The translations under genes were made by a program, and so were the position numbers. A stretch of DNA of 64,000 bases from Gallibacterium salpingitidis. GTDB taxonomy: Bacteria; Pseudomonadota; Gammaproteobacteria; Enterobacterales; Pasteurellaceae. The stretch spans positions 1-64,000 of the forward strand of contig NZ_JTJL01000012.1 of assembly GCF_001678495.1 (NCBI RefSeq). The letters run 5' to 3'. Positions 57,457 to 64,000 of this stretch are shown here, in pieces (positions within the stretch are counted from its first letter, which is position 1; the number at the start of each line of letters is the position of its first letter). The notes beneath the pieces were generated by a model, which was not told the origin of the DNA, ran no database searches, and saw only the letters and a program-made list of their open reading frames with translations.

Positions 57457-57484
57457 TCGTTAATTTTAAGTGGAAGCGTAAATG

Positions 57485-57520
57485 AAATAACCTAACCTTT
57501 TTTGGGTTAGGTTATTTTTT
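57485..57520. terminator. bidirectional terminator between iolC and iolR
   Basis: AAATAACCTAACC, a 7-nt T-rich loop, GGTTAGGTTATTT and further T residues: a 13-bp stem between convergent genes. Confidence 0.92.
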
Positions 57521-57536
57521 GCAAATAATTCAATTT

Positions 57537-58370
57537 TTAAGCCTCTTCTTCCTGTTGGAAAGCTAATGAAATCGCTAGGCTTTGCACTAAGTTCATTGTT
57601 GAACATTGTGAACGAAAGCCGTTAATGTGAGCCTCTTTAATCACAAATGAGATATCACTAAAACTGACTAATGGGCTAAGCTGGCTATCTGTAATTGCAA
57701 TTTGTTTCACACCTTCTTTAGCAACAGAATCTAGAATATTGAGCGTTTCTTTTGCGTATGGAGCAAAACTAATCGCCACCACGACATCACCTGGTTTAAT
57801 CAGATTTAATTGCTCTTCAAACATTCCGCCTAAACCATCAATGATATAAGAACGACGATTTAAGTGATGTAAAGCATAATTTAAATAACATGCAATGCTG
57901 TAAGAACGTTTTAAACCAATAATAAAAATATTATTTGCTGCATCTAATAATTTAACTGCTTTATTCAGTTGTGCTGTATCAATATTGGTTGCTAATTGCG
58001 TGAGGGCGGTTGCATTGGCGTGGGAGAAAACTGCTAAAATATTTTCAGGACTATGTTGTTGAGTATGATCCGCATCCATTTTATGAAAGAGTTCAGCACG
58101 CTCTTTATAGTCTGCAGTAGATTCCATCAAACTTTCTTTGAATACCTGTTTCATTTCATTAAAACCGCTGAAATCAAACACATTGGCAAAACGAATTAAT
58201 GTTGATGGTGGGACTTCCGCTCGTTCTGCGATAACTGCAACCGTATCAAAAACCACGCTATTTGGGTTATCTAAGATATATTTAGCAACTTGTTTTAGCC
58301 GTTTACTTAAACTGTCGTAACGTTCCCGAATTTGATTTTCTAATTGTTCAACTTTGATTGATTTGTTCAT
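57537..58370 (-). CDS. iolR: RpiR-family regulator of inositol genes
   Basis: A 277-residue regulator with an N-terminal HTH_6 domain (LSKRLKQVAKYILDNPNSV, then ERAEVPPSTLIRFANVFDFSGFNEMKQ, in parts) and a C-terminal SIS sugar-phosphate-binding domain (IFIIGLKRSYSIACYLNYALHHL, PGDVVVAISFAPYAKETL). It lies beside iolC, and a matching operator precedes both it and the iol operons, so it is the probable local and auto-regulator. Whether it represses or activates cannot be read directly. Confidence 0.88.
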   Translation of the reverse strand: MNKSIKVEQLENQIRERYDSLSKRLKQVAKYILDNPNSVVFDTVAVIAERAEVPPSTLIRFANVFDFSGFNEMKQVFKESLMESTADYKERAELFHKMDADHTQQHSPENILAVFSHANATALTQLATNIDTAQLNKAVKLLDAANNIFIIGLKRSYSIACYLNYALHHLNRRSYIIDGLGGMFEEQLNLIKPGDVVVAISFAPYAKETLNILDSVAKEGVKQIAITDSQLSPLVSFSDISFVIKEAHINGFRSQCSTMNLVQSLAISLAFQQEEEA

Positions 58371-58430
58371 ATTCTGTGAGTAAGTAGTGAGTGAAATATA
58401 GACAATATTCTAAGGGATAACTTTACGATT

Positions 58431-58446
58431 TGAAAAGGAAATTTCA
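58431..58446. promoter_or_regulatory. candidate IolR operator before iolR
   Basis: TGAAAAGGAAATTTCA, GAAA-N6-TTTC, matches the iolD/iolC site at 13 of 16 positions. Its TTTTCA half (reverse strand) is also the likely iolR -35, 18 bp from TAGAAT (58407-58412), as expected for autorepression. Confidence 0.55.
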
Positions 58447-58519
58447 TTTTTATTGAGTATGATATAGAACGCTACAACAAATTATGCGTAAATAATGTAA
58501 GATCAAAGGTAATGTTTCT

Positions 58520-58547
58520 CTTGAAATCTTATTGTTATCCCCAATAA
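58520..58547 (+). promoter_or_regulatory. sigma-32 (heat-shock) promoter of prlC
   Basis: CTTGAAA (58520-58526), a 12-bp spacer, then CCCCAATAA (58539-58547), close to the consensus CTTGAAA / CCCCATtTa and the groE spacing. The prlC/opdA operon of enteric bacteria is known to be heat-shock controlled. Confidence 0.75.
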
Positions 58548-58580
58548 CTAGGGGCGTGTTTTTTTATAAAGGATCATATC

Positions 58581-60620
58581 ATGTCAAATCCATTACTTAA
58601 TCCACAAGGATTACCTGAATTTTCAAAGATCAAATTAGAACATATCCAACCCGCTATTAGTCAATTAATCCAACAATGTCGAGATACTGTTGAACAAGTT
58701 TTAAAACAAACAGAATTCACGTGGCAAAATTTTTATCTGCCATTGGCGGAAGTAAACGATAAATTGAGCAAGGCTTGGTCGCCGGTTGCGCATTTAAATG
58801 CGGTGAAGAATAGTGCGGAATTGAGAGAAGTTTACCAAGCTTGTTTGCCATTATTATCAGAATACAGCACTTGGGTTGGTCAGCATCAAGGATTGTATCA
58901 GGCTTATTTACAATTAAAAAATAGTCCAGAATTTGCAAAATTGTCTAAAGATCAGAAAAAAGCGATTGAAAATAACTTGCGTGATTTTGAATTATCTGGG
59001 ATTTCTTTGCCTGCAGAACAACAACAGCGTTATGCAGAGATTGTGGCGCGTTTATCAGAGTTAAGTTCACAATTTAGTAATAATGTTTTAGATGCCACTA
59101 TGGGCTGGGAGAAAGTGATTACCGATGTGAATGAGATCGCTGGTTTGCCAGAAAGTGCGTTACAAGCAACAAAAGCTTCTGCTGAAAGCAAAGGGGTTGC
59201 AGGTTATCGTTTCACATTAGAATTTCCAAGCTATTTACCTGTGATGACTTATTGTGAAAATCGTGCGTTACGTGAAGAGATGTATCGTGCTTTTACGACT
59301 CGAGCTTCTGATCAAGGTCCAAATGCTGGTAAATGGGATAACACGCCAATTATGCAAGAAATTTTGAGCTTGCGTTATGAATTAGCCAAATTATTGGGTT
59401 TTGCGACTTATGCCGATTTATCTTTAGCCACAAAAATGGCGGAAAGTCCACGTCAAGTGTTAGATTTTTTACAAAATTTAGCACATTGTTCTAAGGAGCA
59501 AGGTGAGAAAGAGTTTGCTGAATTACAACAATTTTGTCGTGAGCATTTTGCTGTTGATGCTCTAGAACCTTGGGATATTCCGTTTTATAGTGAAAAACAA
59601 AAACAAGCGTTATTTGCTATTAATGATGAAGAGTTAAGACCATATTTCCCAGAAGATCGAGTATTATCAGGGTTATTTGAAGTTGTTTCGCGTATTTTTA
59701 ATATCAAGGCAGTAGAGCGTTTTGATGTTGATACTTACCATCCAGAAGTGCGTTTCTTTGATTTAATTGATGAAGACAATGAGGTTAGAGGTAGTTTCTA
59801 TCTCGATCTCTACGCTCGTGAACATAAACGCGGTGGAGCGTGGATGGATGATTGCATTAGCCGTAAACGTAAAGCCGATGGTTCATTACAAAAACCGGTC
59901 GCCTATTTGGTATGTAATTTTAATCGTCCAATCGGCGATAAACCGGCACTCTTTACTCATGATGAAGTTACGACGTTATTCCATGAATTTGGTCATGGTA
60001 TTCATCATATGTTGACCAGAATTGAAACTGATGATGTTTCTGGTATCAATGGTGTGCCTTGGGATGCAGTAGAGTTACCGAGCCAATTTATGGAAAATTG
60101 GTGTTGGGAAGAAGAGGCTTTACGTTTTATTTCAGGACATTATCAAACAGGCGAATCTTTACCGAAAGAGAAATTGGCGCAATTAATTAAGGCGAAAAAT
60201 TTCCAAGCGGCGATGTTTGTATTGCGTCAGCTTGAGTTTGGTCTATTTGATTTCCGTTTACATTATGAATTTGATCCAGCGAAAACTGATCAAATCACCA
60301 CGATTTCAGCGGAAGTGAAACGTGAGGTGGCAGTGATTAAAGTGCCAACATGGGTGAGAACACCACATAGCTTTAGTCATATTTTTGCAGGCGGTTATGC
60401 AGCAGGCTATTACAGTTATTTATGGGCGGAAGTGTTATCTGCGGATGCGTTCTCACGTTTTGAAAAAGAGGGTATTTTTAATGCAGAAACAGGCAAATCT
60501 TTCTTGGATAATATTTTAACGCAAGGAGGATCTGAAGAACCAATGGCGTTGTTTAAACGTTTCCGCGGTAGAGAGCCGAAGTTGGATGCGTTATTGCGTC
60601 ATAAAGGCATTGCGCGTTAA
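58581..60620 (+). CDS. prlC: oligopeptidase A
   Basis: A 679-residue cytosolic M3 metallopeptidase that degrades signal peptides and short peptides. Zinc motif TTLFHEFGHGIHHML (HExxH near residue 470) with the third ligand Glu in WCWEEEAL; the C-terminal substrate region is FSHIFAGGYAAGYYSYLWAEV. Starts MSNPLLNPQGLPEFSKI as in family members. An AAGGA site lies 7 nt before the ATG. Confidence 0.97.
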   Translation: MSNPLLNPQGLPEFSKIKLEHIQPAISQLIQQCRDTVEQVLKQTEFTWQNFYLPLAEVNDKLSKAWSPVAHLNAVKNSAELREVYQACLPLLSEYSTWVGQHQGLYQAYLQLKNSPEFAKLSKDQKKAIENNLRDFELSGISLPAEQQQRYAEIVARLSELSSQFSNNVLDATMGWEKVITDVNEIAGLPESALQATKASAESKGVAGYRFTLEFPSYLPVMTYCENRALREEMYRAFTTRASDQGPNAGKWDNTPIMQEILSLRYELAKLLGFATYADLSLATKMAESPRQVLDFLQNLAHCSKEQGEKEFAELQQFCREHFAVDALEPWDIPFYSEKQKQALFAINDEELRPYFPEDRVLSGLFEVVSRIFNIKAVERFDVDTYHPEVRFFDLIDEDNEVRGSFYLDLYAREHKRGGAWMDDCISRKRKADGSLQKPVAYLVCNFNRPIGDKPALFTHDEVTTLFHEFGHGIHHMLTRIETDDVSGINGVPWDAVELPSQFMENWCWEEEALRFISGHYQTGESLPKEKLAQLIKAKNFQAAMFVLRQLEFGLFDFRLHYEFDPAKTDQITTISAEVKREVAVIKVPTWVRTPHSFSHIFAGGYAAGYYSYLWAEVLSADAFSRFEKEGIFNAETGKSFLDNILTQGGSEEPMALFKRFRGREPKLDALLRHKGIAR

Positions 60621-60648
60621 TAACAAAATAATTTTGTCTTAACAAGTG

Positions 60649-60689
60649 AACAGACTGATTTATCGTTATGGTAAATCAGTCTGTTTTTT
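60649..60689 (+). terminator. terminator after prlC
   Basis: AACAGACTGATTTA, a 9-nt loop, TAAATCAGTCTGTT and a T-run: a 14-bp stem. Confidence 0.92.
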
Positions 60690-60825
60690 ATGTCGTAATG
60701 GTGAATTCCTCGTTGTGAAGCACTGTTAAATTATCCTATCTTCATTCAGTATATTCCATTTTCTTATATTATTTTGTTTTTTAATATATAGAAACGTTAT
60801 ATATAAATTCTTATTTAATTATTTT

Positions 60826-60856
60826 TTATCTAAAAAAACTGTTTATTTTTAGATAA
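60826..60856. repeat. inverted repeat, possible operator of the hydantoinase cluster
   Basis: TTATCTAAAAA and TTTTTAGATAA, 11-bp perfect arms separated by 9 bp, 154 bp before the first gene. It could bind a dimeric regulator not encoded in the window. Confidence 0.4.
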
Positions 60857-61009
60857 TTATTCATTTTTTAGTGTAATTTTATTATTTACATCTATATCTA
60901 TTTAATGTGTTCGATTTTTTAAATGTAATTTGGCAGAAAAAAATATAAGACAAATCTTGAGTTAATCAGTAAGTTATTTTTATTGGTTAGAGAAAAGAGG
61001 AGAGCTTAG

Positions 61010-62380
61010 ATGTCAGGTTATCAACAACTTATTTTAGGGCATATTGTTTTACCTTTTAAAGAAATTGCAAATGGGTATGTAGCAATCAACAATGGCAAAG
61101 TGGCTCGTGTTGGTGCTTGTGAGGCAGGTGTACCTGAGGCAAAAGAGATTATTGATTTTAGTGGTAGTTATATTTTGCCAGCGGCAATTGATGCACAAGT
61201 ACATAGTCGCAGCCAAAAAGGGCAGGAAGATTTTATTTGGTCAACACAATCAGCTGCGGTTGGAGGTGTTGGCACGATTGTTGATATGCCGTACGACGCA
61301 GGTTGTTTAATTTGTAATAAAGAACGCTTTACTGCAAAAAAAGAGTCGGCAGCCGAACAAGCTAGAGTAGATTTTGCGTTATATGCCACCGTTCATCCAG
61401 AAGAGGGAACGGAAAAAATTGATGAGCTTATTAAAGCAGGTGCAATAGGTTTTAAATTTTCCACTTTTGGTACTGATCCAGAACGTTTTCCGCGAATTTC
61501 CCCACGTTTAATGCACGATTGTATGGCGCAAATTGCTAACTATGATTTAGTCGTTGGCGTACACAATGAAGATGATGAAACAGTGAAGAGTTTAATCGCA
61601 GAGTGTAAGGCAAAACAATATACCGACTATACCGCGCACTCGGCGTCGCGTCCGATTTATGCTGAAAACCTAGCAGTACAACAAATCTATGAATTAGGTG
61701 CAGAAACAGGCTGTCGTGCGCATGTTGTCCACTGTTCAAACAGTCGTGGTTATGACATCTGTAACAGTTTCCAAAAACAAGGGTTTGATACCACTATTGA
61801 GGCTTGCTTGCACTATTTAGTGCTATCAGAAGATGAAGATGTTTCTCGTCTAGGCGGTCGTGCAAAAGTAAATCCACCGATTAGAAATTCACAAGAAAGA
61901 GAAGCTTTATGGCGACACTTAGCTAATGGCAATGTTACTGTGGTTTCTACTGACCATGTGAGTTGGTCTTTAGATAAGAAACAGCATAGCAATATTTTTG
62001 ATAATGCTTCTGGTGCAACAGGGCTTGGGTTATTAGTCACTTTATTAGTTGATGGTGCAATCAAACGGAATGTGTCTTTGACAAGATTGGCGCAAGTATT
62101 GGCATATAACCCTGCCAGATTATTCAGAATTAGTCATGTAAAAGGAGCGTTAGAGGTAGGTAAAGATGCGGACTTGGTTGTCGTGAGAAAAGATCCTTAT
62201 ATCTATTCTGCGAAAGAGGGCGGTTACCATTTTTCAGATTGGAGTCCTTATGACGGTATGAAAATTGATCATCAGGTAACAGCTACCATGGTCAGAGGTC
62301 AATGGGTTTATAAAGATGGCAAAGTATTAGCCGAACCAGGTTATGGACAATTTGTGTCACCACCAGCGTTTGAGGATTAA
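61010..62380 (+). CDS. cyclic amidohydrolase (hydantoinase / dihydropyrimidinase-like)
   Basis: A 456-residue binuclear-metal amidohydrolase of the hydantoinase/allantoinase group that opens five- or six-membered cyclic amides. Metal-site residues by position: D61-x-Q63-x-H65 (Gln in place of the usual first His, a variant known in some dihydroorotase-like proteins), K149 in GFKFSTFG as candidate carbamylated Lys, H185 in GVHNEDDE, H241 in HVVHCSNSRG and D315 in STDHVSW. C-terminal beta domain GALEVGKDADLVVV. It is 3 nt from a carbamoylase and followed by a DUF917 gene, so a hydantoin-type ring from thiohydantoin or ergothioneine breakdown is the favoured substrate. Confidence 0.85.
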   Translation: MSGYQQLILGHIVLPFKEIANGYVAINNGKVARVGACEAGVPEAKEIIDFSGSYILPAAIDAQVHSRSQKGQEDFIWSTQSAAVGGVGTIVDMPYDAGCLICNKERFTAKKESAAEQARVDFALYATVHPEEGTEKIDELIKAGAIGFKFSTFGTDPERFPRISPRLMHDCMAQIANYDLVVGVHNEDDETVKSLIAECKAKQYTDYTAHSASRPIYAENLAVQQIYELGAETGCRAHVVHCSNSRGYDICNSFQKQGFDTTIEACLHYLVLSEDEDVSRLGGRAKVNPPIRNSQEREALWRHLANGNVTVVSTDHVSWSLDKKQHSNIFDNASGATGLGLLVTLLVDGAIKRNVSLTRLAQVLAYNPARLFRISHVKGALEVGKDADLVVVRKDPYIYSAKEGGYHFSDWSPYDGMKIDHQVTATMVRGQWVYKDGKVLAEPGYGQFVSPPAFED

Positions 62381-62383
62381 TTT

Positions 62384-63622
62384 ATGCTTATTAATCGTAG
62401 TAGGTATTGGCAACAATTAATGGCGTTAGGTGAGATCACAGATCCTGATAAACCTTACACTCGACGCTCTTTTTCACCTCGATTTCTTGAGGGCAGAAAA
62501 TGGTTGACCGAGCAGATGCAAAATGCGGGTTTGACTGTTTCTGTTGACGCAGCAGGTAATTTGATTGGTAAGAAGCAAGGTAATAAACCTGAATTAGGTA
62601 GCATTGTTATTGGTTCGCATAGTGATTCTGTACCATCGGGCGGTCGTTTTGATGGGATTGCGGGGGTGATTGCAGGATTGGAATGCGCTCAGGTGTTACA
62701 AGAACAAGGGATTTCGCTAGATCATAATTTAGAAATTATTGATTACCTAGCTGAAGAACCTAGTGAATGGGGGATTTCTTGTATTGGCAGTCGCGGGATT
62801 TCGGGAAAACTTTCCGAAGAATTATTACGTACACCTCATCCGGTTACGCAAGAAACGTTGGCTGATGCAGTGAACAGAATGGGTGGTGATGTTACTAACC
62901 TGCAAAAAAGAACCGATATTGCTGCCAGCTTAGAATTACATATTGAACAAGGTTCAGTTTTAGAGAGTGAACAGCTCAATATTGGGATTGTGACTGGTAT
63001 TGTCGGCATTATTCGCTTGAGCATTTTATTAGGTGGGCAGGCAGCACATGCAGGAACAACACCAATGTATCTAAGAAAGGATACCTTAGTTGGTGCAGCG
63101 GAGATTGTTGTTGCAGCTGAACAGATCGCACAAGATTTTGCAAAGAATAAAAATGGCTATTTTGTGGCTACTTGTGGACAGGTTTTCAACCAACCTAATG
63201 CTAGCAATGTTGTTGCTGGTGAAACTCAACTTGTCTTTGATATCCGTTCGGATAAACGTGAATTAATGGATGAATTTATTGTTGCGTTGCAAAGTGTGAT
63301 TAACCAAGTTGTGCAAAAACGTGGACTCACTTTGCGATCATTCGATCGTTTAACTGATACCTATCCAACACATTGTGATCAAAAGTTGATGGATAGTTTA
63401 GAGGCTATGTGTCAACACTACCAATATAGTTATCGCAAGATGCCAAGTGGTGCAGGACATGACAGTGCTTTCCTCAGTCTTATTGCACCAGCAGCAATGA
63501 TTTTTGTCCCGAGTGTGGCAGGTAAAAGCCATTGTCCAGAAGAGTGGACGGAAGAAGCTGATTTAAGCAAAGGGATAGAAGTATTACTGCATACCTTGTT
63601 GGATTTAGATCGTCATTTATAA
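62384..63622 (+). CDS. M20-family N-carbamoyl-amino-acid / ureido-acid amidohydrolase
   Basis: A 412-residue dizinc hydrolase of the AllC/HyuC/beta-ureidopropionase group. Metal ligands: H79 in GSHSDSV, D90 in GGRFDG, E125 in AEEPSEW, H186 in LELHIEQG, and the C-terminal His in GAGHDSAFL. Substrate/dimer motif HAGTTPM is present. It would remove CO2 and ammonia from the N-carbamoyl product of the preceding hydantoinase; with a propionate side chain the product is glutamate. Starts 3 nt after the upstream stop. Confidence 0.87.
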   Translation: MLINRSRYWQQLMALGEITDPDKPYTRRSFSPRFLEGRKWLTEQMQNAGLTVSVDAAGNLIGKKQGNKPELGSIVIGSHSDSVPSGGRFDGIAGVIAGLECAQVLQEQGISLDHNLEIIDYLAEEPSEWGISCIGSRGISGKLSEELLRTPHPVTQETLADAVNRMGGDVTNLQKRTDIAASLELHIEQGSVLESEQLNIGIVTGIVGIIRLSILLGGQAAHAGTTPMYLRKDTLVGAAEIVVAAEQIAQDFAKNKNGYFVATCGQVFNQPNASNVVAGETQLVFDIRSDKRELMDEFIVALQSVINQVVQKRGLTLRSFDRLTDTYPTHCDQKLMDSLEAMCQHYQYSYRKMPSGAGHDSAFLSLIAPAAMIFVPSVAGKSHCPEEWTEEADLSKGIEVLLHTLLDLDRHL

Positions 63623-63649
63623 CCAATATGAATTAAAAAGGAGCAAATA

Positions 63650-64000
63650 ATGTCCAGAATTTTAACTTTACAAGATGTTGAATTTGCCATTAAAGGCGGT
63701 TCTATTTTCGCTTGCGGTGGTGGTGGTTGGGTTCATCATGGGAGAGAGCTTGGTACTTTAGCGGTCACTATTGGACGTCCCGAATTGGTGAGCTTAGATG
63801 AAGTAGATGATGATGCGTGGATTGCAACAGCCGCGGCAATTGGTGCTCCTGGCGGCTTAACCGATTGGGAAATGCTCGGAGTAGATTACGTAAAAGCAGT
63901 GCAATTATTACAAGATGCGTTAGGTGAAAAACTATACGGACTCATTATCGGACAGAATGGAATGTCCTCGACTTTAAATGCTTGGTTACCTTCAGCGTTA
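63650..64000 (+). CDS. DUF917 protein (thiohydantoin desulfurase-like), cut by window end
   Basis: The first 117 codons are present and the frame is open at the window edge. Starts MSRILTLQDVEFAIKGGSIF and contains ACGGGGWVHHG, ELVSLDEVDDDAWIATAAAIGAPGG (in parts) and LIIGQNGMSS, which mark the DUF917 family. As I recall, this family was renamed for S-methyl-thiohydantoin desulfurase and includes the desulfurising step of ergothioneine breakdown. AAGGAG lies 6 nt before the ATG, 27 nt after the carbamoylase. Confidence 0.8.
   Translation, partial: MSRILTLQDVEFAIKGGSIFACGGGGWVHHGRELGTLAVTIGRPELVSLDEVDDDAWIATAAAIGAPGGLTDWEMLGVDYVKAVQLLQDALGEKLYGLIIGQNGMSSTLNAWLPSAL

Larger units (their letters stand above)
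60621..61009. other. 389-bp AT-rich spacer before the hydantoinase cluster
   Basis: It contains the prlC terminator (60649-60689), then about 300 bp of very A/T-rich DNA without a gene, a TTATCTAAAAA / TTTTTAGATAA inverted repeat (60826-60856) and the AGGAG ribosome site for 61010. No clear -35/-10 pair stands out in such biased sequence. Confidence 0.7.

Noticed and set aside
1..64000. CRISPR arrays, insertion sequences, prophage or integrase genes
   Set aside because: No repeat-spacer pattern, transposase, integrase or phage structural motif was found. The only strong direct repeats are the tRNA-Lys genes and the HpaA half-sites.

Overview
This window is one contiguous, low-GC (roughly 38-40% by eye) stretch of a Pasteurellaceae chromosome. 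The evidence is a comABC-secretin operon beside mrcA with a Sxy/CRP-S type site, a short SecM-like gene in front of secA, an ABC/YidE transporter pair arranged as in Haemophilus, and typical ybaK, usg, cpdA, psiE, smpB and ldhA proteins. The genus cannot be fixed. Neither classic Pasteurellaceae uptake sequence is enriched: by eye there is one Haemophilus-type 9-mer core and no Actinobacillus-type core.

Layout. 140-512: four tandem tRNA-Lys genes, one with anticodon CUU. 684-4817: ybaK, usg, mrcA. 4904-7929: competence operon comA, comB, comC and a secretin gene; comD is absent, the secretin has no N0 domain, and no comF follows. 8166-18920: housekeeping genes (aroK, aroB, dam, a DUF721/DciA gene, secM, secA, mutT, holA, lptE, leuS). 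19080-25936: a phosphopantetheinyl transferase, psiE, nudF, cpdA, and a fadI-fadJ-methyltransferase operon whose thiolase and hydratase lack canonical catalytic residues. 26081-31185: smpB, trxA, ldhA, aroQ, accB, accC and an unknown membrane protein.

31321-46448 is a complete 4-hydroxyphenylacetate (homoprotocatechuate) catabolic island. A 12-gene leftward operon (dctP-dctQ-dctM-hpaG1-hpaG2-hpaE-hpaD-hpaF-MFS-hpaH-hpaI-gabD) and a rightward hpaB-hpaC operon flank the AraC-type regulator gene hpaA. Both operons carry a pair of 13-bp direct repeats spaced exactly 21 bp, in the same orientation and at the same distance from a TATAAA box. A TRAP transporter stands where hpaX would be expected. 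The pathway would convert 4-hydroxyphenylacetate to pyruvate and succinate.

46546-51264: SbmA-like ABC exporter, YidE/AspT antiporter and a hydroxyacid reductase. 51326-58370: a partial myo-inositol pathway (iolG, iolE, iolD, an iolC-DUF2090 fusion, an RpiR-type regulator) with GAAA-N6-TTTC operators and a canonical CRP-S site before iolC. 58581-60620: prlC behind a sigma-32-type promoter. 61010-64000: the start of a cluster encoding a cyclic amidohydrolase (hydantoinase type), an M20 carbamoylase and a DUF917 protein cut by the window end. This set matches the last three steps of ergothioneine (thiohydantoin) degradation and is the best candidate for a system not usually described in this family. 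No CRISPR array, prophage, insertion sequence or rRNA gene was seen.
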